Shown here piece by piece: positions 1-12,178 of a stretch of DNA of 64,000 bases. Under the pieces are notes generated by a model. The model made no database searches and had not been told where the DNA came from. It saw nothing but the letters and a program-made list of their open reading frames with translations. This DNA comes from Rhodocollybia butyracea (lineage: Eukaryota > Basidiomycota > Agaricomycetes > Agaricales > Omphalotaceae): contig JADNRY010000006.1 of assembly GCA_015501585.1 (NCBI GenBank), forward strand, positions 372,001-436,000. Direction: 5' to 3'. The translations under genes were made by a program, and so were the position numbers. Every line of letters begins with the position of its first letter. Within the stretch, counting starts at the first letter, position 1.

Positions 1-1084
1 GCGAGCCGAAAACGCGTTCAAAAGCGACTTTCTGTGTGAGATTAGGACCCTTCATAATGGTTGGCGGTGATGTGCCGGGAACAGTTGGGGTAGATATTAC
101 AGACGAATGAAAGCAGAGCGCTTCTAATGCATGAAATCCAGCGGACATTTGGTAAACTGTGTAATCGTTGGGCCAACGTTTGAGGGGGGGATGAGGGTAA
201 TGAGGGATAGAAGATGATCTGTCCAAGAGAAGATAAGAAGGAAGAGTGGCCATTGTGGGGGCAGGGGCATCGATATGGGTGAGTGTAAGCGAGTCAGATG
301 ATTGCAGAGGTACAAGCTGAGTCTGCTCACTGAGAGGCGCGGGTTGAGTAACAGAGGAAGGGGCTGGAGCATCAATGAACTTAAGTGCAGTTTCAAGTTC
401 AGCTTCAAAATCATATTTCGATGGTGCAACTCCATATTTCGCGAAGTTGGCCCATGAGATTTTGACCTTGTTTGGGCGTTCAAGTGTGAATAGATTTGAC
501 GATATGGGAAATTGATATAGTATGTGGTTTTGAGCGGTCGGGATAGGAACAACTTCATTACCAGACAACTGTTCCGGAATAGGACTGAGTTTTGTTTCTG
601 AAGGATTCTGATTTTCAACAGAATAAGCCTGCTTCCGAGGTGGTAACTCTTCAGGTGAAGACTCTACGTGACGCTTTCTGATCGTAGTAGTAGGCTGTGT
701 AACCAACTCTTCCTTCAATCCTGGGCACTCGTCTTGGGAGAGTCCATTGAGCAAGCTTCGTCTGATACGGAACAAGAGCCTTTCGCCCGTGTGTACTATA
801 CGGATACCGGCTATGGTATGTTGTTCCCAGTTTCCAGTATTTGCATCGTAAACGTCAAGATACGATGATGGCGTGAGACCGAGGTCTGTCACTAAAGTGG
901 GAAACCTTGAAAGCTGGAATAGAGGAAATGTGGGCACTGACTGCTGAAGACGAATTGGTTCGGTATCAGACTGGAGGTCGAGTGAACATCATAACAAGAA
1001 TGAGGACAGAATATGCAATACCTTGTACCAAAAGACAATCGTTACGGTTTTGTGAAGTTCAGATTCAATATCATTGATAGACAT
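1..1084 (-). CDS. hypothetical fungal protein, 3' end outside the window
   Basis: Two exons are visible: 1084-1022, starting MSINDIESELHK, and 970-1, joined over a 51 nt GT-AG intron (1021-971). The frame stays open to the window edge, so the C-terminus is missing. The middle is polar and proline/serine rich. The visible end carries RWPNDYTVYQMSAGF and then KGPNLTQKVAFERVFG, which resembles a module I recall from many Agaricomycete hypothetical proteins (W-P-x-D-[FY]-x-V ... AF-x-x-VFG), but I cannot name a function. The upstream flank is transposon-rich, so this gene may lie in an unstable neighbourhood. Exon structure is reasonably sure; function is unknown. Confidence 0.6.
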
Positions 1085-1165
1085 GTCTGTATCTTTCTGC
1101 AGATGAATCTGAGCGACATGATGAACTTATACGTCAAAGCGAGAAATCGTAGCTCACAGTTACAG

Positions 1166-3693
1166 GGCTTTCCGTAAACATTGGCATGTATTGCAATCGA
1201 GAGTTAGTTGCCCTATAAATTGACTTTGCCGATCATCGGCTCAGGGTTGACGGTGATCAACTCCAGAATTTCTTGGAGACCTTCCGAATAGCATAACCAT
1301 ATCCTAAAATAAGTACTTCGAATTGTGATGAGTTCATTGTTCACCTAGACTCAAGATTGAGGCCTGGCAACCTTCCTCTGGGAGACGAGACAGTTGGAAA
1401 TCAACTGGTCTATTTATGCACATGACTTTGTGCCAGGATTTCAAGTTGAGGATCTTTTTATTTGAGGCCTTCTGTCTGGTTTTATGGTCCTGGTAAAAAC
1501 CTCAAATCCCAAGTGTTGGATCCATTGAGAGAGTGGATGAACTATGTGCAATTCAATTCACTCCTAAAGCCTGCATACTTCGTTTAAGTCACCAGTAACT
1601 CTACTACATTATGACCGTTTGAAATCCAGTCCCTTAGAGTGTGAGGGGGTAATGCTCAGCTCTAGGCCCAAATTTTTGTGTTACACCATAGTTTACGCAT
1701 TGTAGGCACTGAAATTGCATTAAGCATAAAAAATCAGGTTTGATGTGTTATGACCTGATTTTTTTGCAGTTCAGCCCGCTGCCATGCTGCATTATGTGTT
1801 ACTATGGATCTGGAATTTTACAAGTTCAGAGAGGGGCTGCAATACAGAGTATCCATCCAACAAGCAGATTGCCACAAGTCCTAACTAGGTACCTGTACCT
1901 AGTTAATGGTGCACAAGACTTCAAGCCCCAGGGTATTGTCAGTGCATCAAAATGTTTTCTGTAAAGCATTACCTATTCAAAGTAATTGCATGAGGCCAAA
2001 GCGAGTCATATCCTCAGCCGAATCAGCGTATCAGAAATAGCAAGCCAATCAGCGATGACTGATGTCAGAGTACACAAATGGCAGTTGGAGCACTAGCCCA
2101 AACGGAATAGTATTTAAATGATAATAGGTACATAGAACAATCGAAGTATCTTCGAGTCTTTATGCCCTATTTACAGCTTCATTTACAGTTTACAAGCTAT
2201 ACTTACTGCAGATAATTATTCTTGTCACTTGCACTGTTCCAGACTCCAGTTACGGGTCGCACTCACACTCTCGTCGCTATTCGTCACACTGCTTGCGCCT
2301 CGCCGGTTCCTCTGGCCCCTTTCAATTATTTTACACTTCCAAATACTACACCGCTCCTCACTCCCCTTACACTTCACACTCTCCTCACACCAGGACCCTC
2401 CTTTCTCGTCGTTTCACTAAACACTCTTACAGGTGACAGTGCAATGCTTTTTGGATGCTTTGGTAATAAGTATATTTTGACTGGCTATCAACACTTAATA
2501 TTTAGCATGGTTTATGATCAAACTTCATCCATCCACAGCCTGGATGGGGGCCTCATTGATGCTTCTTTTACACTAATTTGGACCAAGTTGATCGTATGGG
2601 TGTCAAAAGTAACATTAACAAAAAATTCCCAACACTGACAGTGCATGCAACTATACATACCCAGTCTCCTTCTGTGCTACTTATAGTGATGTGCCGGCTA
2701 CGGCTCAGGGCCGTTGAGCCCCCAAAGCCGGCCGTCTTTGAGCCTAGCCTGGCCCCAGCCGTCATAGGGCTCAGGGGGGCTCAAGGCCCGGCTCAGAATT
2801 CTCAAAGCCCTGGGCCGGGGCCTGAGCCGGAGCTCAGCGCTTAATGAAGCATAGAGCAGCACACCAAAAATTACACTACATGTATCATCACTTATGCCCA
2901 ATTTTACACTCATGGTTTCCAGAGATATTAACCAGGCTGAAAAAAGGCTCCATTAGTGTCAAACAATTTGTTCCACCTATCTGATGAATGTATTGCATTG
3001 GCCTTACAGATCCAAATCATCTCAAAAAGCAGCGTGTATAACCTGCACACACTCAGAAAGCAACCAGAAAGCCAAAAGTATCATGGTGTAGAGTCCACCG
3101 AGGACAGGGAGCTTAGCGCCTCAAGACATGTCTCTTTAGCGCTTGGGCCCCGGCCTGAGCCTGAGCCAGCTTTGAGCCGGCCCTTCGTGGGGGCTAGGGC
3201 CCGGCTCAGATTTTTGACGAGCCTTGGCCGGGGCTTTTGAGCTGTAGCCGGGGCTTCTGAGCCGGGCCCCAGCCGGCACAACACTAGCTACTTATGCTTG
3301 TGTTTTAATGGTTATGGCCGGAAGGGCATCAGCAAAACATGGACAAGCTGGCGCTGTTATCAGGCACTGTACAGCCGTTTCCAGCGGCCCCCAGCGCTGG
3401 ATAGTGCTGGAAAGCGGCATCCCGTGCACCCTGATGCAACCTCAAGTATGCTAACTCCGTACCAAGAGCTGAGATTTGAGGTCTAATTCCTAAAGACAGA
3501 CTATGAATTTTGTCTTCGCTTACTGTGTTATCCAAGTCTACATTTCCCTTTTCTCAATACATAAATAATTTCCGGGGGCCTCCGGGAAGTTTGGAAACGA
3601 TCACCGTCAACCCTGAGCCGATGATCGGCAAAGTCAAATTTTAGGGCAACTAACTCTCGATTGCGATAGGCATGTGCCGAAATATTTTCAGCC
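1166..3693. mobile_element. inverted-repeat DNA transposon remnant, non-coding, carrying a nested insertion
   Basis: Two 70 bp segments, 1189-1258 and 3599-3668, are inverted copies differing at about three positions. Weaker similarity continues outward to about 1166/3693 and inward for some 30 bp, so the termini are long inverted repeats of perhaps 110-130 bp. The 2.3 kb between them has only short, non-conserved ORFs and no recognisable transposase. This suggests a non-autonomous or decayed DNA transposon. I could not find a convincing target duplication, so the exact ends and superfamily are open. The interior also holds a perfect 12 bp stem hairpin (1728-1739 with 1753-1764) and an 11 bp arm palindrome (1882-1892 with 1895-1905). 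Confidence 0.6.
2684..3286. mobile_element. hAT-like non-autonomous element (603 bp) with 8 bp target duplication
   Basis: The element begins TAGTGATGTGCCGGCT at 2684 and ends with AGCCGGCACAACACTA at 3286, 16 bp terminal inverted repeats with one mismatch. It is flanked by a perfect 8 bp direct repeat GCTACTTA at 2676-2683 and 3287-3294. Eight-base duplications with short inverted repeats are the hallmark of the hAT superfamily. Subterminal regions (2691-2840 and 3120-3280) are packed with GCCGGGGC / GGGCTCAG-type motifs in both orientations, probable transposase-binding repeats. No transposase ORF is present, so it must have been mobilised in trans. It lies inside the larger inverted-repeat element and is therefore the younger insertion. 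Confidence 0.8.
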
Positions 3694-4254
3694 ATAAATA
3701 TTTCGTAATCCTAATTTAATCCACAGCCACAAGCCCACAAGCCGCGGCTCGGATACAGCTCCAGGTCACGTTGCGAGGTCTTCTCCGTACCCTTCTCCGG
3801 CTTTCTTCGGCTATCTATAATGCTCTATGGTACATACAGTGCTACTATGAGCCCCAGTAAGCATTATGGGCCTTCAGGCGCATGGCAGGACCAAATTAAA
3901 CTGCATAACACGACAAACTGAGCAAATAAGCGCCAGGCGCCTAGAGCACTTACAAAATATTTATTTTTGAAAAAAAAATCGGCGTGTAATGGATCAATAG
4001 CAGATAACTAATCATCCGGCTTCAAGTTCGATGCGGTCCGCGTTACCGTTGCACTCACGTGATGTTACCTCCATCTATCGTTAAACTTACACCCCCCCAC
4101 AGACCTGTCGTTACTTTCAGGTGTCCACTGCGTTCGTGTGCAACTCGTACATCTACTTCCCGTTTCATCAATAAAGCGTAGTCCTCACAACTGAACATCG
4201 CTGTCGCTTGAGCTATTCCCAGCTTTATTGTAGCCGGCTCACATCGTCGACTTC
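3694..4254. other. intergenic region upstream of FAR11
   Basis: About 560 bp between the transposon remnant and the FAR11 start. It holds an A-rich tract near 3970 and pyrimidine-rich sequence after 4080, typical of fungal core promoters. I see no gene in it. Confidence 0.5.
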
Positions 4255-7200
4255 ATGGCTTCAGTATCTGATTCCCAGCAAGGGATCATGGACTCTATCA
4301 CTCTTGGGCAGTTGAGAGCAATGGTTGGAACTGTACCCAAGCCAAAGGTGCGAACTATACCGAGTTATTCCTTCACGATCCAACATCTGTATCTTCGTAG
4401 CAATGGTGGTACGATTACAATTATGACGATGAAGACACGGTCATGAATGAGCTCGATGAACTCTACTCGTATGTTGAAATGCCACAAGTAGCAGAGAACT
4501 TGAGGGCCTGGCAAGGCTCGTTTAAAGATGGTACACAAAATCTCGGCATATATTTTTTAGTCTAATTGAGATCCACAGAATGGATCAAAAGCTCTATAGA
4601 GAAGCGGAGGTCCCACGTCGAATATCTCCTGGAAGGCTTGGAACATAAAGATGCCCTGGTGCGATTCACAAACTCTCGTAGGCTCTTCTACATCGTGCAA
4701 GGTAGCACATTTCACCGTCACGGTAGAAATATTGTTCAAACTTTGTTCTAGGCACATTTGCAGAGACGGGTTCCCCAGAACACCAGTTGCATTGGATATT
4801 TGAGAACTGCAAGCTAGTTCGGTCTGCCAATGGGGTCAGTACAATCCTTGAGGCTTTGAAAATCGCAAGTTCTAAGCATGACCTTCTAATGCGAGTTCTT
4901 CCATATTTGTTGGCTATCGGGCTGTTAAACGTTCGTTTACAGAAGTCTCTCAGAAGCCGATCTTGCCCAGCTGGGCATTTCTCCGAATGACAGGCAAGAT
5001 GTTCTTGAGGAAGTTTTGACTGAGATATCTGTATATTTTGGGATGCTCTACCATCTCATCGAGATATTCAAAGGACACGAAGATTTCGCAGATGAACTTA
5101 GTAAGTAAAGCTTTGACCAGTTGTGTTATCAACTAATCTTTCTGCAAGTGAGCTTGGATCCCCCATTGCCAGTGTATCTGTTTGGTGTCGTTTCTGGTCT
5201 TCGGGACAAAAGTGCAAAAGGATATCCCATAAAGAAGGTACTCGGATTGCGGTTTCTTGTCACCACAGCTGATGCTTTCTCAGCTGCTTCTTCTTCTTTG
5301 GAAATCGCTCCTAGCTTGCTGGGAGGTATCAGAGATCATGCGCGCGTCAAAATTCTTTCTAGAGAACTCACAGGCCTACCGACAGGCCCTGATGTTGAGC
5401 AATGTACGTTCTACGCCCAAAAACCAGACTTTCGAGCTAATGTAAATCCATTCCTAGCGACAACCACGATCAAATCGAGTCCTCTGGACATAGAGGCTTT
5501 TAGACAAGAGACATATGTCAAGTACCCCACTTTCGTACCACCTCAGCCAACGGCAGCCGAGAACCCCGTCCTCCAACCTATTCCAGTGCAGGTCGCATCA
5601 AAGCTTGCTCAAGCCTACTCCCCCATTCCGATTCGGCATCATTACCATACTGATGACGACTCACACTCCAATCTCCCTCCACACAACGGCCCTTTCAACA
5701 ACAATAGTTCTTTTCGCCCCAACGTTCAACCTGCTACTCCCGCGCCATCGCCACCTCCTGGTCCCAAGCCCAAAAAACAACAATACCAGACCGACCAGAC
5801 ACGTCCGTTCTTATTCCCCTTTTCGAAGACTCAAGGCCGAACTGCTAGGCTTGTCCCTTTCGCTGTCGATGAGGCCGATAAATTATACAATCGGCATATG
5901 TACGTTAGTCTTGAGCTCATGCAGATGTGGCGTACTAGACAGGATTGTATGGCCCATGAGAGCGGGTTGGAGCATCTCCCTCGCTCGGAGGGCGAGCTCC
6001 CGTCTTCAACCTTCACGCAATCTGATCCCGCAAAAGAAGACCTGGAGGCCACAGAGTCATTACCAGACCTTGCTCTGTTGGATGCCAAGATCACAGAAGC
6101 TACGAGTGCGTTGAAGAATGCTGAGACAGCCAGTGAGAAGCGTAAATGGAAGGAGAGGAAAGAAGACCTTATGCGCCTCAAGCGAGTCGAGCAGATCTAT
6201 GTAAGCCACTTGAACAGCTGACATTCTGTGAAATCGCCTCACATACGTTCTCATAGAGTGCAGTGTTACCAGTCTCACATGGGTGGGTACTTGTTTTGCT
6301 TAAGCTCTTGTTGGCAACCGTGTCGGCAAGCACCAATGTTCCACAATCCACAACGTCAGCTGTCTTTCCTCCAGGCGTCGCTTCGCGTATGTTTCTATCT
6401 CTTACTCGCGTCGTCGATGCTAATGAATACCCAGCACCTCCTCAAGACCAACCTTCTTCGCCCCAAACTCTTGATGAGATTGATGTGACCCGACATAGGG
6501 AGATCACTTCGAAAGCTGTATCCGCGATTTTGCTAACTGTGATGAAGTGGTATAAAGTTTCTCGTAGGTTTCATTTCTGTTATCCTTCACATGTTCTCAT
6601 AGTCTTTCAGATGTCATGAAGTTCCATCACTTGGGACAACTTTTGCTAGACACAAATTGTTTGCTGCTTTTGCTCAAGATGTTCGGTCTTCAAGAAGTTT
6701 CCACAGCACTGGTCTCAAAAGCAGACTCCCAGGAGAACAAGTGTGTTTCCCTATTCGTTGTGTATATCCCTTATCTTATTGTTCTCAGTTTTTTCCGATA
6801 CTGCTACTTGAACTTTTCCAAGGTCTCACATCAAATCCGCCCAGAAGATAACATGAACATTTCCAAGCCACCTCGATATACCATCATGAAAAGCATCTCC
6901 CTTCCGAACGGGGAGGTACATGAAGAGGAAATCGAGATGGTTACTGACTTTTCATGGCGCAACTTTTTCGCAACCATTAACTTTGCAAAGATCATGCAAA
7001 AGTTGTCAAAGAATCGGTCACATCGAATTTGGATGCTTGTCCAATACAAAAGTTCTGTAGGTGAATTCCAGTCGTAATTGCAATTTTTTATTCTAACACT
7101 TTGGTGATTAGGCGGTACTGAAGCGGATGCTCAGAGTCCAACATCCAATGCTTCAATTGCACATACTCAAACTCATCAAAAGTCAAGTACCATTCTGTGG

Positions 7201-8361
7201 ACGTAAATGGAGGCAAAGTAGGTAATCTTAATATCTCATGAAAGAATTCACTAAACGTCAACAGCGAATATGAAGGTCATCACTGCAATATATCTCAACT
7301 GTCGACCAGATCTACGTGACGAATGGCTAACTGGTACAGAAGTGGACGATGTTACTGATGCCTCAGTAAGTGCTAGTATAGATCACTCGCTGGTCTCATT
7401 GACAACGCACTTTGTACAGGCTCAAGAACAAGCACTGCGACACCTGGTCAAATTTTGTATGTCATATGTAGTTTATCACGCACACCCTTACTGACCCGAT
7501 AGTCCAGATAATACCAAAAGATACGGGCCTAGTATTACCGCGAATCAGCATGGTGCCATACACCGTCGGTCTGGCAGCGTGTCTAACCATATTGAAGGTC
7601 TTCATCCAGGACCCGAATTATCAAGTATCATTCGACCAATAGGCACACCCAACATTGTCGACGCGGATGTTTTCCCTCCAGCGCGCTCTCAAGCTCCAGA
7701 TCCCTCCATCTTCCTGCCCTACATCCCCGAAGATATCAGCTTTGAGGAAGAATATGAAGAGTACATATCCGACCTCGGGTGGTCAGACGAGCAAACGGAT
7801 GGGTCTTTATTCAGCGGTAGCTCGGCGTGGGCCCGCTTTCCTGCACAGTTTGCAGCGGATATTGCAGACGGAATTAGTGATAGTGAGAGTATCGTTACTA
7901 TTGGTGATCTGGGTGATGAAACTCGGTTGGATTCAAGTCGTGATGATCCAGACGTTGTGGATGAAAATTTGAACAACTGGGAGGTGAGATCACTCTTTTA
8001 GTATACCAGCTGTCATCTTGATGTTACTGCAGCACATGAGCCCCAAAACGATGGCGGCTCTCCCCAAGTCCCCTGCTGGACGATCACCGGCGGGTCGGTC
8101 GCCTGCAGGCAAGAGAAGATCAAGCTCTGGAGGTGGCCTTCGACCAGTCAAGCCATTCGGATTAGATGACGATGATGTTGGTGGTGTATTGGATGATGAG
8201 GAGGAGGAGGAAGAAGAAGAGGAAATTCCTCATGCTCCCCGTGAACAATCTGCTTTCGCAGCTGGCGAAGGTGTTGATGAAGTTGAGTATGCTTATGGGT
8301 TAGTGTTTACTCTTTCTTCGTATAAGATGTACTGATGTTCTGTTTCTTGCGTAGAGTGTAA
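4255..8361 (+). CDS. FAR11: STRIPAK complex subunit FAR11/STRP1 (PRO22-like)
   Basis: FAR11 is a scaffold subunit of the STRIPAK phosphatase-kinase complex, which controls hyphal fusion, septation and sexual development in filamentous fungi. Eighteen exons give about 1,080 residues. The N1974-type region is clear: YDYNYDDEDTVMNELDELYS, then GTFAETGSPEHQLHWIFENC and EISVYFGMLYHLIEIFKGH. The DUF3402-type C-terminal half includes MKFHHLGQLLLDTNCLLLLL, SWRNFFATINFAKIMQKLSK and RIWMLVQYKSS. A proline-rich linker ending in KPKKQQYQTDQTRPFLFPFS joins them, and the C-terminus is acidic. Intron 4 (4891-4942) is a GC-AG intron, and the last exon is only 7 nt (8355-8361, A-GTG-TAA). Exon 7 has an apparent one-base deletion at 5319/5320: both LLLLWKSLLAC and GGIRDHARVKILSRELTGLP are conserved but lie in different frames. 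Confidence 0.9.
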
Positions 8362-9374
8362 ATGCATCAATAATGTATCTGTGTACGGTATGAGCTATCA
8401 TGTTCATAGCTGTAAATAACACGAAGGCTGGAATGACTGAACTGCTTCGAGAAAGAGTTCCAATCCTTCTCTAACTCGAAATCACTAACTTGAAATTGTA
8501 TTCTTCGGACAAGGGCACATTACTGAAGCGATAGAGCTGCATATACGCACAAAGCAGTCCTCACCCTGCTTCCTCTTGTTCTTGAGGACTTCGTGTTAGA
8601 AAGTGATCAAGTTACAATCACAAGCAAATCTCAAGACTGAAGTCCTCAAGAACAAGAGGAAGCAGGGTGAGGACTGCATCTCAAGACTGAGATGCTTGTG
8701 GGAAATTGCACCCACACAAAACTTTGTAATGTGCAAGCGTGTAATGTCATTTGATCATCTACTATTCTCTGTTCTCCACATTATTTGCATGCCTCTAGCT
8801 GCCTCTAGCCAGGTTAGATACTCTTAACCCTCATCTTAACTTAGCAAGAACATGCCTTGGACCCTCGCCTAGCATGTTATATGCACAGTAACTATAATAT
8901 CACTTCCAATACAACAAGTTGATTGAACTAAGATAAGAACTGAAGAGAAAGTTACACATCATGGTGAGCTATTGATAAAAGGGCCTTTAGAAAATGTCTA
9001 TACCTATACTTGATGCAATAAGTTTAACATAAGTAATGTAAACTCAAAAACGAGGTAAAAAATTATAAAAATATTTATTGTCGCCACCGCGGTTCAAACA
9101 CACAGAGCAATGCCAAACGGGACCTACGACGCATAAACCACTACACAATAACAGCATTGTTAATTATAATGGTTACTCAATAGAGCGACCAACAAAAACT
9201 AACATGAGTCAAATCGCCTTACGAAGTTCTGGGCAGCCACGCTTGCCAAGCGGACCGGAAAGCAGCGAAAGCTCGAAATTTGACGCTGACTCATTTATTC
9301 TCAATTGATTGTGAATCGGCCGAAGAAAGATCGTCTGTCAGCAACCAGCAACTCTCATCGAAGTGTATCGAAAA
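8362..9374. other. intergenic region between FAR11 and DRE2
   Basis: About 1 kb, AT-rich, with no convincing gene. The only strong structure is the fold-back repeat at 8554-8677. A 76-codon ORF at 9078-9308 shows no family features and ends just before the DRE2 promoter. Confidence 0.5.
8554..8677. repeat. perfect 39 bp fold-back inverted repeat
   Basis: 8554-8592 and 8639-8677 are perfect inverted copies of 39 bp, separated by a 46 bp loop. The arms contain CTCACCCTGCTTCCTCTTGT and its complement. A 13 bp direct repeat ATCTCAAGACTGA flanks the right arm (about 8628-8640 and 8679-8691), with a further CACAAGCA/TGCTTGTG inverted pair outside. Any transcript through this point would fold into a long hairpin. 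Confidence 0.85.
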
Positions 9375-10332
9375 ATGTCTCCCACTGCAGTAGAGATTGT
9401 CCCAGTTTCAGTGTCGACGAAAGGTCCAGCTCTTGCCATTGGCTCTCTATCGACCGCACAAGATGGGAAATACCAAACGTTAATATCCGATCTGGAGAAC
9501 TCGCGGACTGTAGAGAGGCAAATGCTCGACAGATTAGTCGATGGGGCAACAACATTAACACCTTCTACATATGTCTCTGCGCATGTTATTCTTACTCAGT
9601 CAGAGTACCTCTCTCTCCTTCCCAACATTTCCTTCCTTTTATCCCAGCTTCATACCGGTCTTACACCTCTAGGCACTCTTCATCTTCTCAATTTATCAGC
9701 ATCCGATGCCTCACCACTCACTTCTGCCTTGACTTTATCTGGATTCACGTTGCTGAATTCCACATCTACTGGGATGATCGCCCAAAAACCTGCCCATTCC
9801 GCAGGTCCTGTTCGTTTGCTTAACCGCAAGAAAACTGACCCAGCGAAGAAGAAGGCACTTTGGGCTCTTTCGCCCGATGCACCGTTCACTCCTTCTATTG
9901 ACCCCGATGCACTGCTCACTGAGGCTGACAAGGCTCGACCAATTCCCACATGCGAGCCTGTGTTGGCCTCGGCTCCTAGGCGTAAACGTGCATGCAAGAA
10001 CTGTAGCTGTGGGCTAGCTGAGCTCGAGGCGGAGGAGCTTCGGAACGGCAAAGTTGTTATGTTAGATGGCATCATTGACGGCACCGCAGTAGAGGTTAAC
10101 CAAGGAGAGGAGAAGGAAAGATTGATACAGGCGGCAAAGGCAGCACCAAAAGCAACGAGCAGTTGTGGTAACTGCTTCTTAGGCGATGCATTTCGGTGCG
10201 CAAGCTGTCCATATATTGGTGAGCTTTATCTTGTTCCATATGTTCTATGGGTTACTTGAACTCTCATTAGGATTACCTGCATTTCAACCCGGTGAAAAGG
10301 TCGAGATTGATTTTGGCATGGATGATATTTAG
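9375..10332 (+). CDS. DRE2: anamorsin/DRE2, cytosolic Fe-S cluster assembly electron carrier
   Basis: DRE2 (CIAPIN1/anamorsin) takes electrons from TAH18 for cytosolic and nuclear Fe-S cluster assembly. Two exons (9375-10218, 10271-10332) give 301 residues, the usual size. Residues 1-140 form the degenerate methyltransferase-like domain. The C-terminal domain has both cluster motifs: C193, C207, C210 and C212 (CKNCSCG) for the [2Fe-2S] site, and C264, C267, C275 and C278 ([17 protein letters not shown]) for the second cluster, followed by [17 protein letters not shown] chose the ATG at 9375. A GTG four codons earlier is in frame but not a likely start. BCD1 begins only 64 bp after the stop on the same strand. 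Confidence 0.95.
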
Positions 10333-10396
10333 GTAATTTAGCTGTATATTAGCGCCCATAAAATTTTCGAATATAACATCCTGATTCCTTACTTCT

Positions 10397-11939
10397 ATGA
10401 CCGATATATTATCAGTGTCCTACTCAGTGCCAGCTTCTCGTGTCCTGTGCAGTGTCTGCAATGCTCGCTACGCTATATACACGTGTCCTCGTTGCAAGCT
10501 CCGAACCTGTTCCCTTCCTTGCTCGTCCAGCCACAAAATCACAACAAATTGCTCCGGTGAACGAGACAAGGCTGCTTTCGTGACCATGAGGGATTATAGC
10601 TGGGGCACACTAATGAGTGATTACACATATCTGGAAGAAGTCGGGAGAAAAGTAGGCGAGTGGGGAGAAGTTATAGGAAAAGGCTCCTACGCTACTAATC
10701 AACTTGGACGGGGCAGCGCGCGGGGGATGAGAGGCGGAAGAGGCGGAAATTTTCGCGGACGCGGCGGAGGGAATTCTAGTCACCCAAAAACTAAACGAGA
10801 CATTTTGAAGGCACAACTGGAAATGTACGATATCTCTATGGACTTGCTACCTGTCGGAATGGAACGACGGCAATATAATCAGTCAATGTGGGATTTCAAG
10901 TATGTCTTTCTTTGCTTTTATAGCTTGGCCTGACTTGATTTATAGAAACCAAACTGCACTTTTGACGATCGAGTTTAAATTCCACCCTCCACGAGATGCT
11001 TCGGGTTCGAATTCAAAGCAGGCATCATCGTTCAGTCTGATTACCCATCGTAATAACCTGAATATGTCTCTACTTTCTCTCATTGCGATTCAAATACGGG
11101 ATCGCCGTAATCTCGAACTAAAACGAAGCAAGGGCAAGCAAAAAGCAGACGCGAAAGACCAGGTTCCAAACAGTTTTTTTCCTATTTGGCTTTTAGAACT
11201 TGTCGAGGAAATATCTGATGCTGCCTCTAGCTATAGCACAGAGGCACATTCTCCTTTTGATACTCTAATCCGAGCACCTGTATCTCCCATTTCCATACCC
11301 ATAACCGGCACTCGACCCAAAGCAGTCTACAATCGAATCATACCTACACAATCCCTCCGCAATGCTCTACGCAATACACATTTTGTTGAGTTTCCTTCGT
11401 TGGAAATATGGCCTCGAGGTGAATTCTCTGGCGTGGTTGCTGATCAGCACGCAGAATCCCAAGTGCAGATGGAGCGACGAAACTCTGGCGTTGGAATAGG
11501 CAGAGCAGTACCGCAGATGTTGGTCTACGAGAAGGGAGATCTCGCTCCGGATGATTATCATTCTGGTCAAGACGCGCAGAGAAGAGCTAAGCGTCGGAAA
11601 GTTGAGTTGAAAGCTGGTCAAAAAGCCATCTCGGGTCTGTTGGGTGGGTATGGCAGTGGGAGTGATGAAGAGGTACTCTCGGTTCAGGAAGAAACCAAAG
11701 AGAAGGACAAAGATGGATTAGCTCTTTTGGGTGGGTATGCTGAAAGTGATGACGAAGAGGTAGAACTGGCAGATTCCGACGAGGAGGAGCAAGTTGAGCT
11801 GAGCCCCGAGGCTCTACTAGAGCTCATGAAAAACACGCATGGCGATAAGGATTGGATGGATGATTCCAACCAAGACGAGCGTATGGATTGGGGAGATAAG
11901 TACTCGGAAGAGGATGAGGAAGAGGAGAACGTCCTTTGA
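10397..11939 (+). CDS. BCD1: box C/D snoRNA protein BCD1 (HIT zinc finger, ZNHIT6-like)
   Basis: BCD1 is a nucleolar assembly factor for box C/D snoRNPs. Exons 10397-10899 and 10946-11939 (46 nt intron) encode 498 residues. The N-terminal HIT zinc finger has C18, C21, C30, C33, C38, C42, H46 and C52 in the expected spacing. It is followed by a conserved segment with DYTYLEEVGRKV, an RG/GGRGG tract (about residues 112-132) and TKRDILKAQLEMYDISMDLL. The C-terminus is strongly acidic (EEDEEEENVL). It is longer than yeast BCD1 because of this tail and a linker. The start lies only 64 bp after the DRE2 stop, so its promoter must overlap the DRE2 3' region. Confidence 0.88.
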
Positions 11940-12178
11940 CGCGAAGTATATATTTCACATATCATAGCATGCATGCCTTCAGCTGGCTTATTAGCAGCAG
12001 GTGGCCATCTCTGACCATCCCACAGAAAATTTCATCACAGCAACTGTCCCAGATTTTTGAAGGAATAAATGAGACAATCTTTGGACTAGACTGCAGTGCG
12101 AAAGAGTCCTGATATTTGCCTCGTTATAAGTATGTGCCAGAGAGGGTGGGCTTGGAGGCTACATCGAGGCCATTCGGC

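Noticed and set aside
2698..3284. GC-rich ORFs (60-95 codons) within the hAT-like element
   Set aside because: Produced by the repetitive subterminal GC motifs; they appear on both strands and in several frames.
9090..9120. GGTTCAAAC as a tRNA box B
   Set aside because: No acceptor or anticodon stems can be drawn around it.
9078..9308. 76-codon ORF upstream of DRE2
   Set aside because: No recognisable motif, and it overlaps the likely DRE2 promoter.
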